From: Blakeslea trispora
Lineage: Eukaryota; Mucoromycota; Mucoromycetes; Mucorales; Choanephoraceae
DNA length: 64,000 nucleotides
Direction: 5' to 3'
NCBI GenBank assembly: GCA_025331445.1
Contig: JAIWNE010000087.1
Location: 62,001 to 126,000, forward strand
Positions within the stretch are counted from its first letter, which is position 1. Each line of letters begins with the position of its first letter. A program made the position numbers and the translations under genes. Under the pieces are notes generated by a model, which ran no database searches, was not told the DNA's origin, and saw nothing but the letters and a program-made list of their open reading frames with translations. Positions 22,183-36,986 of this stretch are shown piece by piece.

Positions 22183-25100
22183 CTTTACTTCAATATATCA
22201 GCTCCTTTTCAAAAATGCATGAATTATAGTAATACTTGTCCAACCACTTCAAGATGTTGGTCAGTGCGCATAGACTCCGCTTCAAGTTCTTTTCTTTTTA
22301 TGCCCAAGAATTTGAAAGGCTCCTAACCTGCTCTCTTATTCTATTATATGAGCATCACAAACTCTTTTGTTTTCAAAAGTCAACTAACGAGAGGTATAAT
22401 TTGGCTGAAGTTGCTACGCTTGTTTAAGATGGAGGTTGTCACACCACCAAGGTTAATCTCTTTTTTTAGACTTGTTTTCTTACAGTGAATGGTTAAACAG
22501 TCAAAGCTGGCTATACTCTGAAAAGAAAAAAAAAGAAACCAATATGATCCGTGTTAGGACCTGAAGCATTATACATAGAACCAAAACCAAAAAGATCTTT
22601 GTTTTCTCTTCTAGTTACAGTGTTGGAAAAAAACCAATGAGGATCCCGACATCAGTGTCCATAAATGCCGAGATCACAAGCGAATGACTTTGCGCATGAG
22701 TACTATCGGGAATGCAGTCAGATCGAATGATAATCGAGTGTAGCTAATTAAAAGCTTTGAAAAATAACACAATTGCTCTGAATAACCAAGATAGTACCAC
22801 TGATTGTGTTTGACCAGTAAAAGAAGATTTCTCATCAATTACCAGGTAACACCATAAGAGCCTCTCTTATATCCTTATCTGTGCATAGAAAATAGAACCT
22901 AGCTTGAGCAATATAGTTTTCTGAGCTTTTTGAATTTCACTAAAAGTTTGAAAGCAGCAAAAAAAAAGAGAGTATGACAATATAATATATATGGGTCAGA
23001 TTATTTAAATTAGAATTTTTGAGCTGAAGGTGCTGAATTCAACAAGCTTCAAATAAGCGACACGAACAGTATTTGTTATAAAACTAAAACGAAGAGACAT
23101 TATAGCTTGTAATCCTAAAAGAAAAAAACAGTAACTAGCAAATTTTTTGCTTCCATAGTGCATTCTATGCTTGCGATACGATTTGTTCTTACAAGGAACA
23201 GGAATGCAATTCCATAGATACAACTCGCGTTCCAAGGGGTATAATCAAGGCAGAGCTTTGAGTTTATTTTTGCAGTTCAGTGCTTGAATGTTGAGTGCCT
23301 TTTTGTTGAGAAGCACTTTGTCTCGTTCCCCTTTTTTTATTTTTCGTGAGCAATTCTATCAATAGAAAAATATTAGACTTCGATCTATATAATGTTTGAG
23401 CTTTGATACAGCTTTAAATAAAAATCATCACAATTAAAAAAGGTAGTAAGAATAGTTTTGTCTTCTTGTCAGCATAAATAGTAATAAAGCCTTCCATGGA
23501 GCGCTATCCGCAAGCTTCTAATTTTCTGATCTGTTATTAAAAGCCTCACATTATATTTTTGGGAATTTGAGATAGAAAGAGCCGAGCCACCGGATTAGTA
23601 GAGTTTCCCAGCTTTCAAGCAAAGCATTATCATATGCCAATTAAAGCGTAGTCAGTAAGAAAAATCGCTTCTATCTAACAAACAATTACTTGACTCCAGG
23701 TATGGTTTTTGAAGAAGTGTGCTTATACATGTAACCTCAGATAATACGCAACAACATGAAGTTTAACTCAAAAGGATGGTTGAGTGTAGAGACACAGGTA
23801 TGTGGCCAACAGGTGATTTGTATGAAGCAGTGTTTGGTATCCTTATTTAGATTACAGCGAGAGACTATGCTCAAGAAATGTATGTGTTCTCTATTCTAGC
23901 CAATGAGAGATATACTTACAGCTCAACAATATTTTCAAGTCGGTAGCAGTTAAGAAAAATAAAACCAAAGTTGAATACTATCTATCTAGTTCTGTTATTA
24001 TTAATCTTATTTTAGTGTAAACTTATCTATATCTTTTTTATTCTTTCTCAAGAAGAAGGAGCTAGATTAAGCTAGAAAACAGAAGGAGAGTGTATTAGTT
24101 TGCAATATATACACTTTATTTGAAAATCACTAGGACGTTTCTCTTTTGAAGTTACAAGTCGAGAAACAATCTATTCAAGAATAGCAGCAAGAATTAAAAT
24201 GTAGCATTTTTATTTATTTGTCTAACAGAGATGTGAAATCTGCAAAAAGACTTGCTTCTTCTTTTATCTGGTTCAAGTGATGTGATATTACTGATCTTCT
24301 TTATATGATGTTTCTCTATTCAGCATTGAGTGTTGTTCTCTATGAAAAACTCTATTTATTTTATACACATGCTTGATTTATCTCCGAAGCTCTAATGTTA
24401 TGATGAACAGAACATTTCTTGGTTTATAAAGCTTTGCTTGCTATGAAACACATCGTTCATGGGAAGCTAATTCAATTTATGAGTAGAGTTGGATTCTTTT
24501 GATATGAGCACAAAGTTTTAAGGTCTTGGATTTGAGCCCATTCAAGTCTCAACAATGAAACCAAGATTACATGAAAAGTGCGAAATAAGTCATAGAGATA
24601 ACAACATCATAAATGAGCTTAGTCTTGGTAAATTACTTTTGAATCAAATGCACTCATTAAAATAGGTGAATAAGTCCTGGTTGTAATGATTAGCTATCAA
24701 TTTGTTCTCTTCATTTTGGTACGAAAAGAAGCAGCTAGACATCTTCCAAGTATTTTGTTTCTCTCTCCTTTTTCTTTAGATCGCAACTAAAACATCTCAC
24801 AGCTGGGCAGGTAAATGCAAATTTCTTTTACTCTAATAACTACTCTAATTGTGATAATCTAGTAGTAAGCTAAACAGCTGCTCAGCATAAAAGAAGATAA
24901 TAATAGATATGATGATCTGGAATACTTGGAACATCAACATTTGCACCGAAATTTTGATTTTTGCATTAATTTCCAGAATTAGTATATAACATAACTACAA
25001 AAGACACATATTTCAGCGCTTTGTTCGCAGGTGATACTCGACTTTAGTACTCCCTGTGTATATTCATTGGATTCGCTCTTTTCCTTTTAAAGTTTGTTTG

Positions 25101-26722
25101 TGGGAAAACACTGTTTGAAAAGCTCTTTCGGACACAATAAAATGAATTTGCTTGTTAGTTCATATCATAGTGATAACAAAAAAAACACAAGATTTCAGCC
25201 ACTGAACTTATGATTTGAGGGACAAAGCAGTAGGTTTTTCTTTTTGGGCAATAAAAAAAACTTGTCGAGAAGAATTTGCGGTATTGTCTTTCTAGTCAGC
25301 TCGATAAGATGCTTATTTTGCTTATCTTTAGTAGGGTCTTGTCCAGTACAATTTGAAAAGAAACAACTGCTTGATCTTGATAAGCCAAAGAAATCTGTCT
25401 TAGTAAACAATCAATCCTAAAATAGCTTACGAGAGTCATTGTAAAACCTTAGAAAAGATTTTTTCTCTCATTATAAGTATAATTGTACTAGCAACTAGAA
25501 TATTTTGAAGAAGGTGGTTTGCTTGAACCGAAGATGTACAGAAAGAAGCAAAGATAAGAACGTATGTCCAGCCAAGATGGCAAATGACTCTATCAGCCTA
25601 TTCCACAGAGTGAAGATGACACCTGGAGGAGTGCATATGACAAATGATTTTAAAAGGCATGCTTGAGTCTGATTGCTTTGATTCCAAAGCATCATGACAG
25701 AAAAGACAAGTTGCCAACGTGTCTTAAAAGGAAATAAAGTAACCCAATACAATGCTAAACTCATTCAGGTACCTCTTTTTTTTTCTTGTTGCAGATTTGT
25801 TGAGTGATACCATATTTTTTGGTTATGCGAATCAAAGCCAGTAGTGTACATTGTAGTGATAATAATTGAATTTCTATATACTTTTTCAAAAAAAAACTTG
25901 TGTCAATAGATATAAGCTATCTCATCGCTTTCAAAGTATCGTTTCATTAACAGTGATTCAAGAGCCTTATAAAAAGTTAAGTAAAAACCTATGATTGCTT
26001 AGTTGGTGCCACTTTAGGTCAAGATTACTGTCAAACCAAATAAAAATTGATCGATGCAACCTTCAAAATGTTCTGTTAAGCTTACTGGAAATCTAGTAAA
26101 AGGGAAAGAGACAACAACTAATGAATTGTGTATCAGATTTGTCCAGAATCTAGCTTCTTAGATCAATCTACATGCGCTACTCGCATTGTTTCGCCAAACG
26201 AGCACACCGGACTGTAAGGATCCAAATTTATTGGTGCATCTGTCGACACAAATAAAAACGCAACCATTTTTATTCTCACCTTAACTCGGGTGCATCATTC
26301 TTGGTGTGTCGGTTTTTTTGTTGGTCAAATTATAACTGCTTCTGTCCAAAGAAGCAAGCACAAGAGACTCTTTCAAAACAGAAGCTACGTAGTAGAGTAT
26401 GCACTTATGATGTAGGCCATATGAAGAAGTTTGTGTTTTACGAAAGATGAAACAAAAAGCATATACAGATAGGTAGATTATACAGGATCTTGCTCTTGCA
26501 TTTATAATTAACAATAGATCAAAATAAGTAGTTTGGCGATTACCAGAAAACACTTCTGTGTACCACATCAGTATGAATATGCAAATATAAACTGACGTAA
26601 TATGTCATACTTTGTTTTCAAATACATATAAAAAGACTGATAAGCTTTTTTTGCTGCTCATCGTTTCCTTTTTTCTTTCTCTTTTTCAACTACTTTATTT
26701 TGATCAAAGGCTATCTATAGAA
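22183..26722. other. 4.5-kb region with no supported gene
   Basis: The longest gene-free stretch in the window. Frames of 60-95 codons (for example 22236-22427, 23005-23235, 25495-25764, 26281-26568) lack domain matches, lie in both strands at the density expected by chance for AT-rich DNA, and could not be joined by good splice sites. The final 100 bp before 26723 is strongly pyrimidine-rich, which fits a fungal promoter or 5' leader of the RhoGAP gene. Confidence 0.5.
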
Positions 26723-28914
26723 ATGAGACGATCTAACAGCAACCCTACCTCATCAACCTTGTCAAAGAGACGGTCCTTTCGTGGATGGCTCAAAAGAGTA
26801 ACAATCCCCAATGGCAATGGTAGAAGAGTGGAGCCAGAACTACCCAAAGGTATACAAGAATATAAAAACAAATAACTACACACCGTATAACTAACTATAT
26901 CGTCTACCACGAAAAAAAAAGGTGGCGTCTTTGGAATCCCACTCTCAATGTCTATTAAATATGCAAAAACAACTGTGGGCTATATTGATGACGACAATAT
27001 TAGACACACAAAAGCTGGTGCTATCCCTATCGTTGTCGCTAAATGTGGGTCATTTCTTAAAAAGAATGGTGAGTCATTATAATCTTTGCCTCCTGCTGAA
27101 ATACTAAGGGTGTTTTTTTTTTTTCATATAGGTTTGAGCACAGAGGGAATATTTAGAGTACCTGGAAATGCTAGACGAGTCAATACACTTGAGCTACTAT
27201 TTGATCAAAGCACCAGTAACTACGGATTAGACTTGAGTTGGGAAGGCTATACAGTGCATGACGCTGCTAGTCTTCTAAGAAGATATCTCAACAAGTTACC
27301 AGATCCAGTAGTCCCTTTTGAGTTCTATCAAGAGTTCCGCGACGTGATGAGTAAAGTTTAAATTATTTACTAAATTAAGGAAATAAGGCTGACGAAATTA
27401 TTAGACAGCAAAACACATCATACAAACGAAAGTCGCATCCAGGCCCTTCAACAGTTGATTCAGCGCCTACCTATACCTCATCAGCATCTTCTTCTTTATC
27501 TGCTTGATACCCTTAGCCTGTTTGCTTCAAATGCCTCGGAGACAAAGATGAATATATCAAATCTAGCTGCCATCTTCTGCCCTGGTATCCTTCGTCACCC
27601 AGACCAAAACACACCTGTCCAATACAAAATCTCGCAATACGTCATTGAATTTTTGATTGAGTTTCAGTCTTTGTTCACAATGCAATTGCTATCAAAGTCA
27701 TCCCATAGGCAAGTCAAAAATCCTTCAGCTCAAAGCGCAAACAGTGATATCCCTCCGGTGCCTCTTTTACTATCATCTGCAACTCCTTCCAGGGTACCCA
27801 AATTGGGACCTTTACGTGTTACAAATCCCTCATCTTCTTCAACAACAACTGCTTCAGATACTCTACCTGTATTACAACAAAACAATAATCAAAGCTCATC
27901 GTTTATTGAATCGCCCACTGAGATAAGCTCAGACCAAAAGCCAAATATCTTGACACGAGCCATCAAACCGGATTCTCGATCTCCGCGAAATTCTACTGAT
28001 TCACTTTTGACCAAAGCAAAGGCATCAAGTGCTCCTTACTATCGCTCAATCGTAGAGACGGCTATGAGCATAAGAAATGTACTCGAACCTTATCTTGGTA
28101 AAGTACAACGCGGCTCAAGATTCTTGGTGAATGCAGTTGTGGATTACTTACAGTACTTCTTTTAGCTAAACCTACTACTTTGTTGATTTGCTTTTCGATT
28201 CTTGCTGTTACATTATGTGTAGTGTGCTATGAATTCTATCTGGCAATCAATTTGTGTAGCTTGGAGCCTATTTTCTTTTTTGTCGGCTTAGCTTCCTATT
28301 GGAGTCTTTTATACAAGTGTCTTCCTGAGCATCGTCCCATGGAATCTCCCAAACTTGAAACGATGGTGATGATACCCATGAAGGCTTCTGATGAGCCTAT
28401 CGAAGACGACATTTTCCCCAATACTTTAATGAATGCTGCTGACGAGGAAGCTATGATGAAAGACGAAAATATCATGTCCGAATGGCGTGATTTGCTTACT
28501 CGATCCTGGAAAACCTCGGAGAGCGATAACTCTTCGGGAAGCAAAATTTCTGCTAATAAGGCTGACGACGAAGCATCTATTATAAGTAAAGCTAGCCGAT
28601 TTAATGAGGAAGAGGACTTGATTCCTTCTAGCGCAAGCAGTAGTAGCGATGATGATGAAGATCTTGGATTTGACCCAGAAACACTTGAGATGTACTTGTC
28701 TCAATACGACCAGATCAAGAAGGATGCTCAATTAGCCAAACAGCTTCAAATAGAAGAGCAAAAGGCAAGAGATGAAAACAATCCATTTGTGGTTGATAGT
28801 TTAGACATCAGTAAAGCCAGAAATCATTCTACAAGTTCTCTGGAATATGACGATGCTACCACACCTACAGATCCTCAAAAAGAAGAGTGGAAAATCAGAG
28901 TTTTTAACCGTTAA
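26723..28914 (+). CDS. RhoGAP protein with C-terminal membrane segments
   Basis: Five exons: 26723-26849, 26922-27068, 27132-27350, 27405-28097 and 28166-28914, giving 644 aa with all phases consistent. The RhoGAP domain occupies about residues 43-240: GVFGIPLSMSIKYA, GAIPIVVAKCGSFLKKNG, STEGIFRVPGNARRV with the arginine finger Arg100, then YLNKLPDPVVPFE and NLAAIFCPGIL. This resembles the fungal Sac7/Bag7 Rho1-GAP group, which switches off Rho GTPases in cell-wall and actin control. A Ser/Pro-rich linker follows. Exon 5 starts with two hydrophobic stretches (about 399-420 and 424-445: LLICFSILAVTLCVV; FFFVGLASYWSLLY), then an acidic Ser-rich tail with a coiled-coil-like segment (YDQIKKDAQLAKQLQIEEQ). 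If the last intron (28098-28165) is retained, translation stops at 28165 and yields a soluble form. An upstream in-frame start at 26612 would add 37 hydrophobic residues. I prefer 26723. Confidence 0.85.
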
Positions 28915-30407
28915 AAAGTTTGCATCATCATTATGTATTATATGGAAATAAATTATGCTCTTAACTGTACAAACCTTAAATTAAAGAAGCTTTTTTCCTG
29001 AAATGACGAAACTTTTGTGTCACCTTGATATTTTTGGGATTTAGCAGAGAACAGAAGTCAATGACTACTGCACTCATTTGCCAAACCAAAGATAGTTTTT
29101 TTTTACTCCCTGATAAAGCAGAGACTTCTTACCCGAAACAAAAAGCAAACACAAGAGATTATTATTTTTCACATAAAAAAGCTACAAAAGACACCTTAGC
29201 TACAGTTGCTTGGTTTTGATACTGATGTCCAATTTCTTTTTTTTTTTTTTTGGTCTAAACTGAAGATATATATTTGCTAGAGCTTTAGACGTCTTAATGT
29301 GTGAATCAATAGTATGAGTTTCACCATACGTACAATGATTTTTTAAAAGGGCCTTGATAGCCTTAAAGCTGACACAGTTTATACTTTCAAAACATCAAGG
29401 AGGCATTTAAGCCAACTAGAATGTGTGCTTTAAAACAGCTAATCTTTCTCATTTGCTCTCCTTCTTTTACAGCCTTAAAATACAAGAGTGTTCATATCTG
29501 TGTTCAGCCACAAATATTTCTCATTTCCAAGACATAGTAATACAATACTCATGTAGCCCCAATTTTAGTTATCAAGCAAGTCTCATGGTATTGTCTCATG
29601 TTTATTGAGATTACTCTCATTCAACGATTATAATCTATTGCCTTTCTTTAGTCACAATAAGTGCACTTTACACAGAAATCGTTCTCTCTTTAGAAATCAA
29701 AGCAATCAAATATTGAATACCATGATTTGGGAAATAGACCAATCAAGTCTTACAAGGAAAAAAAAAGTCGAGATGAGCATATGACAAAACAAGGCAGAGT
29801 TACCCTGTACTAAGTTATAAAACAGAACAGAGCAGATCAGACGATATGCAAAGAATGCTGAATGTATCAAGGCAACTAACCAGCACTTTGAGGCTCTTGT
29901 TATTGGTGTTTGTTAAGGTTGAAGGAATGTCTAAGCAGTGAAAGTTCTTTGTTTACTTTGCCCATATCAAGTGAAACTAGTGTGGAGCAGAGCAAAAAGA
30001 GTAAAGAGAGAACGGGGATAGTTTATGCTGATAACCTTGAGAGCAGTTTCACACCAGACAAGTTCTCAAAACTGAAGAGGATTCGATGTGCTATAATGGG
30101 TTTGTGAGCGCTCATGTATAATCAAGATCAACTTCTGGAGGTGTCAATCTCAAAAACTTGTGGTTGGTGACATACATTGATTCTTGGGAAAGTATTTAAT
30201 CGCATTCTATACTATCAGTATCTATTCTGATTTATTTTTCTGATTTAAATAGTGCCAAAAAGCAGTAAGCATAGCATAAACACTGTAGTATAATTCAATG
30301 GACTGTCAATTACTTCAAGCTAAAATCCTCCTCTTTTTCTAATACGATGTTTTATTTATACATGAATGATGTGTGTATTCTTACGGCTCAGATAATGGGT
30401 ATTTTTT
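28915..30407. other. Intergenic, no gene seen
   Basis: Downstream flanks of the RhoGAP (plus) and ethanolamine cytidylyltransferase (minus) genes, which converge here. Contains T-runs and AATAAA-like words near 28940-28950. No ORF with a recognisable domain. Confidence 0.5.
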
Positions 30408-31788
<1,381 letters not shown>

Positions 31789-32169
31789 GTCGTTGACAGA
31801 TGAAAATAACTGAAAGAAAAAAAAACACAAAAAAGTAAAACTGAGGAGAGTTACTGTTTGAGAAGGGCAATTGTCGTGTAACTCAACAAGCCAATAGCAT
31901 GCTTCCAGATTTAAGGTAGCACATTAAACTTTAGGCTCATGACAATGTAACGAGACTTTATTTTTTTAGGTGCCTGTACGCCGCTTTTTGAAATAAATGG
32001 TGTACCATGTGAAAACGCTAGAAAGGTCGTTTATTATAGTATATCTACAGTTTTGGCTCAGACTTCTGGCGAAATCCATAAAACAGTTTTAAATGGATGC
32101 TTTTACAAGCATCAACTATTCTCGAATTCTAAGTGTCCTTCTTTATCGATTTTTATTACTCTGGCTGCA
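31789..32169. other. Upstream region of ECT1
   Basis: About 380 bp between the ECT1 start and a transposase relic. A GCCGCTTTTTGAAAT-containing stretch sits near 31980. No coding signal and no clear TATA box seen. Confidence 0.4.
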
Positions 32170-32480
32170 GATTAAAACTATTCCATAGGATTGAGCTTAG
32201 AGGAGCACAATGGGATGTACTAGTTATTTTCAATTTGCTTTGAGACATGTAGCAGTAAGCTGATGTCCTATATATTGCTCATGTAGGTCATGAATGCCCT
32301 AAGTTTTATGCCAATAGTACCCTGGTGAAGATTTTGCTCTCGTCTTGGGCTAGACAAGAAGAAACACCTCTCAACAAACTAAGCCATGTCATAGCTTAAT
32401 TTAATGTAAAAAGCTGACTCATCAATAAAAACTAGCTACTTTAAGATAGGATCTTCTTTCATCATCCACTTAGAAGCGAG
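32170..32480 (-). pseudogene. Old DDE transposase relic (copy 5)
   Basis: Minus frame with several stops but readable motifs in order: KWMMKEDPILK, then LVFIDESAFYIKLSYDMA (first catalytic block), GTIGIKLRAFMTYMSNI, and PLCSSKLNPMEF with a stop inside, corresponding to the usual PPYSPxLNPIE block with the DDE Glu. The second Asp block is not recognisable. A heavily decayed IS630/Tc1-type copy. Confidence 0.5.
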
Positions 32481-33722
32481 TTCCAGCGTCTACATATCAT
32501 ATATGGGCTATCAATACCACTAAGAAGCGTAACAGACATTCTTACGTCTCAACATAAAGTTGCAAGCGATGGGACAAAGACACTTTGTTCCCAAACATTT
32601 CTTTTCTCTCTCTCTGCATATGACTCGACAATATTAATAGATTGGTCACTTTCAGAGGCTGTAGAAGCATAAGGCTATTCTTTCTGGCCCTATACTGACT
32701 TTAGCTAAATTCAGTTATTTTTACTTTGCTTACCGATTGTTACAAATTCATCAAGCACACACTTGGATATCATTTTCAACACATTGAGAGCTGAGTGCTA
32801 GTTTAAACCGAAAAAGCAAATCACGAATATAGCAATATTGTACAAAACCCAATGCTCGTATATTATTAAGCATGTAAGATACAAATGAAGGTCAACTGTC
32901 AATAAATCATTATACCAGATTCGTCCAAAATGGTATGAGCAGCAGCTTCTTATAGACTCATTTATTTGGATCTCTTAAAATCTAGTTTTGAAAAATACAG
33001 AACAATTGAAGCATTTTCGTCCTACTCATATATGTTTTGCTTGGTGTGCCACTCGATTTATAAATAAGCGTATATGCCGCAAGAGTTGATCTGTATAGTG
33101 AAAACTAGGGCAAGGCTTTCATGTCTGGGGGGGGGGAGAGAAGATTTAGCATTTTAAAGCAATTAGAGTTTATGTAACACTTACAACCTTGCTCATCACG
33201 CTTCGCGTGCAGCCAATACACCGCTTCTTGTACAGAAGGATGCTGTTTTGTAATCGAAATCAGTGTTGGAGGGACTGATGGTTTGAGAGAAAGCAGGAAG
33301 AGTTTGTTGGAACAGCAAAGTTGTAATTCCGGAAATGGCAATAGCAAGGGCAGACAGCTTGTCATGGCTACTTACCCCACGACCATTCCTGACAGATGGG
33401 CATTTAGGGTTCAAGCAGTGGAATGCGCCTTTCATTCTTTCAAGCAAATCAGAAGGTTCTCTGAACGTTCAACCAGAACGATATTACTCGAGAACATGTC
33501 TTTCATTGACTCCTCTAATAATGTTTCTTAAACAAAATACAGCTCATGTAAAACTAGCCGGAAGCGGAGTCTCACTGTGGCGCATACAAAATTTATTGTA
33601 TTTTTATTATTATTGTTGTGGTTATTCCAAAGACAAAATCCATGGAACAACGTAAGTAACAAGACTTTATTATGTCTTAAATACACTTTCGAGATGACCT
33701 GATCGTTTTGCTGGTTTGATAG
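32481..33722. other. Mostly empty; one unrecognised minus ORF
   Basis: Contains a minus ORF at 33196-33447 (83 codons) with a CLNPKCPSV zinc-knuckle-like pair followed by SSHDKLSALAIAISG. The Cys-Asp-Ala arrangement faintly recalls the C-terminal end of TnpB/Fanzor-type proteins, but no RuvC core is visible upstream, so I do not assign it. A G9 run sits at about 33127. The plus strand upstream of 33723 should hold the missing first exon of the RabGAP gene. Confidence 0.35.
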
Positions 33723-35678
33723 ATTTACAAAAGTAAAAAAAGGAAACTTGAGTTTACCTCATCTACTTCTGACTTACTGCATTCAAATAGATCGTTTTGG
33801 AAACGAAAGGGACTTAAGCTACCAGGAAGGTAATCTTATACCATTCAGTCTTGAACACAAGAGACTTTTTTTTCTTTTCCTTTTTAAAAAAAGTCTAACA
33901 ATAAACTCAGTGTTGCTATTGTACCTAGTTGGTCAAATACGCCTCCACCATTGAGTAGTAATGCCAATAATGACTTACAAAACACACCTATTGTTGGCGC
34001 TAGATATACGTATGCTAGTTTAGTCACAGTGAACGACGGCCATGGAAAGACAGCCATGCTACCTTCTCAATATATGCAATCCAATGCCACTACTTCCTAT
34101 TCATCTAATATCCCAGACCAAAATAAGAAATCACCTCAGCATAAACAAGTACCTTCCAAAAAAAATAAACATGCGAGAACAACATCACACACAAAATCAT
34201 TCAACGCGTTCTTGATGGACACAAACGATGAATGGAGTGACAATATCATGGAATCAAAGAGAGATAAGCCTACCAATGTTATCGAGAGGGATCCAACCAT
34301 TGACCATCAGGCATTAGAAAAGGCATCCAAAGCAGCAGAGGCTGTGGTGTCCACTATGCTTCCTCACACTCCGAAATCCACCAATCAAAAAACAGCGAGC
34401 GTAAAGAAAACCAAAGACCATATTGGAGAGCTTTTGCTTGGTAAAGATCTAAAAAAAAAGAGAGCAGTTTATGTCGAATGATGTCTAACCAAGAACAATA
34501 GATCCTAGCCATTCATTAAAATGGGTTTTAGAGGAAGAATCAAGTGAGCCTACCAAAATAAAAAAGTTTAAAGAGATACTCTCGGTTACAAATGTTGATT
34601 TAGGTGAGTACCAAATGTGTTGCAGACATCAAAATCTAATCTGACCGAACCTAGTTGCACTCCGGTCATTGAGTTGGAGTGGTATACCTAGGGAAGTTCG
34701 AATGATGGCATGGCAATTGTTGCTAGGTTATCTTCCTTGCAATTCAGCTAGAAGGGAAACAACACTAGCACGGAAGCGAAAGGAATATCTTGACAGTGTC
34801 ACCGCAACTTATGCCCGAGGAACAGCAGGGCTAGATCAGGCTTTATGGCATCAGATACATATTGATATACCAAGAACAAATCCAGGCATTCCACTTTATC
34901 AGTATGAAGCTACACAATTAGTATGTACACACACATAGTTGCTAAATGTAACATTCTAACAATGACAAAAAGTGCTTGGAAAGAATACTCTATCAATGGG
35001 CTATACGGCATCCTGCAAGTGGCTATGTACAAGGTATAAATGACCTTGTTACGCCTATCTTTGAGGTCTTTTTGTCTGCTTACATTGATGAAGATCCTGA
35101 ACAATACGACGTAAGCAAGCTGGACAAAGAAGTGCTGTCGGTGATTGAAGCGGACAGTTTCTGGTGTCTGTCGAAGCTGTTGGATGGCATTCAGGACAAC
35201 TATACATTCGCACAGCCTGGTATACAGCGACAGATAACAACACTAAAAGAACTTGTTACACGTATTGATGGTAAGATACAAAGAACAAGAGCCAAATGTG
35301 TTGTTACTTATGTATCATCCTATAGCCCATCTATCACAACATCTACAAAATGAAGGCATTGAATTCATTCAGTTTGCATTCCGATGGATGAACTGCTTGT
35401 TGATGAGAGAACTACCTTTACGTAGCACAATTCGGATGTGGGATACATATTTGGCTGAAGGATCGTCTGAGGGCTTTTCAGAGTTTCATGTGTATGTCTG
35501 TGCTGCGTTTTTAGTTAAATGGTCTAATCAACTTCAGAAGCTTGATTTTCAAGGTGTCATGATCTTCTTGCAGCAATTACCTACTCAAGGTTGGCAGGAG
35601 AAAGACGTTGAATTACTTTTGTCTGAAGCATACATGTGGAAAACATTGTTCCATAATGCACCTAATCACTTGAAATAA
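33723..35678 (+). CDS. Rab GTPase-activating protein, TBC1D22/Gyp1 type (5' end unresolved)
   Basis: Exons 33723(or later)-33829, 33929-34440, 34502-34603, 34655-34920, 34973-35270 and 35326-35678 join in phase to about 545 codons. The first exon encodes SFWKRKGLKLPG, the signature N-terminal motif of the TBC1D22 family, but has no ATG. A TAG acceptor at 33720-33722 suggests an earlier exon that I could not fix. The TBC domain starts SWSGIPREVRMMAWQLLLGY with the catalytic arginine finger (IPxxxR) and has SGYVQGINDLVTPIF with the glutamine finger (YxQ). DSFWCLSKLLDGIQDNYTFA, FAFRWMNCLLMRELPL and TIRMWDTYLAEG follow. Both catalytic fingers are intact. Gyp1-type proteins switch off Ypt1/Rab1 or related Rabs at the Golgi. 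The linker (about 50-190) is low in structure. Part of exon 5 exists as an inverted copy at 36987-37182. Confidence 0.88.
35039..35234 (+). repeat. Source segment of 196-bp inverted duplicate
   Basis: Internal part of exon 5 of the RabGAP gene. It is identical over all 196 bases, in reverse orientation, to 36987-37182. The borders do not coincide with exon ends. Confidence 0.95.
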
Positions 35679-36986
35679 GTTATTCCCTATTCTTAATATT
35701 TACACTTTAGTTCTTTGTATTCATTTGTTTCTCCTTTTTCTCTTTTGCATTTTAATATATAAACATAAATTTGTCACCTAAACATGATTTGGGAATAGTT
35801 TCTATTAGAAAAAAATGAAAAAGACGGATCGAGCAGAGTAAATGATGTCCATAACGGCTACATTTTTGTTCGAATTAAACCCCAAGAAAAAATGCGAAAA
35901 AACAAATTGTCTGTTAAAACTGAACACTAGATGAAGGTATTTCGTAGATTTAAGGGTCTACAATAGTCGCTTTACTTAAGAGTATTTATGTTTTTTATAA
36001 ATGCTACTCTTATACTATACGCTCTTCAATTGAGTAGCTTTTAGGCGCTTGAAGCGATTATAAGTCAAAGAATTGCTGCTCTTAAATCAAGCGACTGTTA
36101 TAATGTTGTATTTCTTCTTTACCCTCTATCGCTTATTCCATAAGAAAAGCATGTTTATTAAAGCAATTTGGTAATAAGCGATATCTGTTCTATCAAATAT
36201 GTCAAGGATAGATTCGATGACTACATAACGTAAATTAAAGTAGAAGCAGTTTGTTCTTGCCGCTTGCTATTTTAACGCTACATCATTCTTTTACTTTCCA
36301 ATTTCAGAAGCCTACGGAAGCAATTGATTTCACTAAACTTTCTTCTTCTTAAAGCTACCATCTGATTGTAAAGCGGATCCAGACCAATACATGTGATCGT
36401 TCTGTTCCATAGATGGTCTTTTTTAGGTATTACTGCTTTAACTGAAATTGGTTGCTTAAATGTTTGTATAGCATACCAACCTTGTGAAATGAATCATGTC
36501 GATACACAAGCTTTTAAGATTAATCGTGTAAATTAGTTTCTCGGGATTTACTATAAAATCCTGCAGTTAAATATAGTGTCTTCGCAAAGAGGTTATTGTA
36601 TTTCATTATCTCGATTCAAAATAAGTTTCGCAGTCTGAAAACGAAAAGAGTTATGTCAATTGTGTCAGTAGTAAGTCAGACACTGTTTTTCCTTCGCTTT
36701 TGTTTAAGAAAATAGGAATCACAACAGGTGAACAAGGCCAATTGATGTATTGCCCAAGTTATCAGTAGCCAACATGGATATTGAGTAATTATAGATTTGT
36801 GTTTTTATTAACCGAATTACATTTCATTTATATGCAATTTTGAGGCACTGTAACACACATTATAAATATTGTTTGTCAGACATTATACGAAATACATAAG
36901 ACAAAGAAAACAAAGTAAGCAAGACGTCTTTGATTCTTTGAATTGAGTCAGTGTAGTCACGAGACATGCAGACGTTAGTTTCATTG
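35679..36986. other. Intergenic, no gene seen
   Basis: 3' flank of the RabGAP gene and about 1.3 kb of AT-rich DNA with no domain-bearing ORF. An AAATAA-type polyadenylation context lies soon after the stop. Confidence 0.5.

Noticed and set aside
22183..26722. Several 60-95 codon ORFs as possible small genes
   Set aside because: No domain signature, no convincing splice joins, and frequency as expected by chance in AT-rich DNA.
26612..26722. Upstream in-frame start giving the RhoGAP a hydrophobic N-terminus
   Set aside because: The extra 37 residues come from a pyrimidine-rich stretch typical of fungal leaders. The ATG at 26723 gives a normal N-terminus. Not fully excluded.
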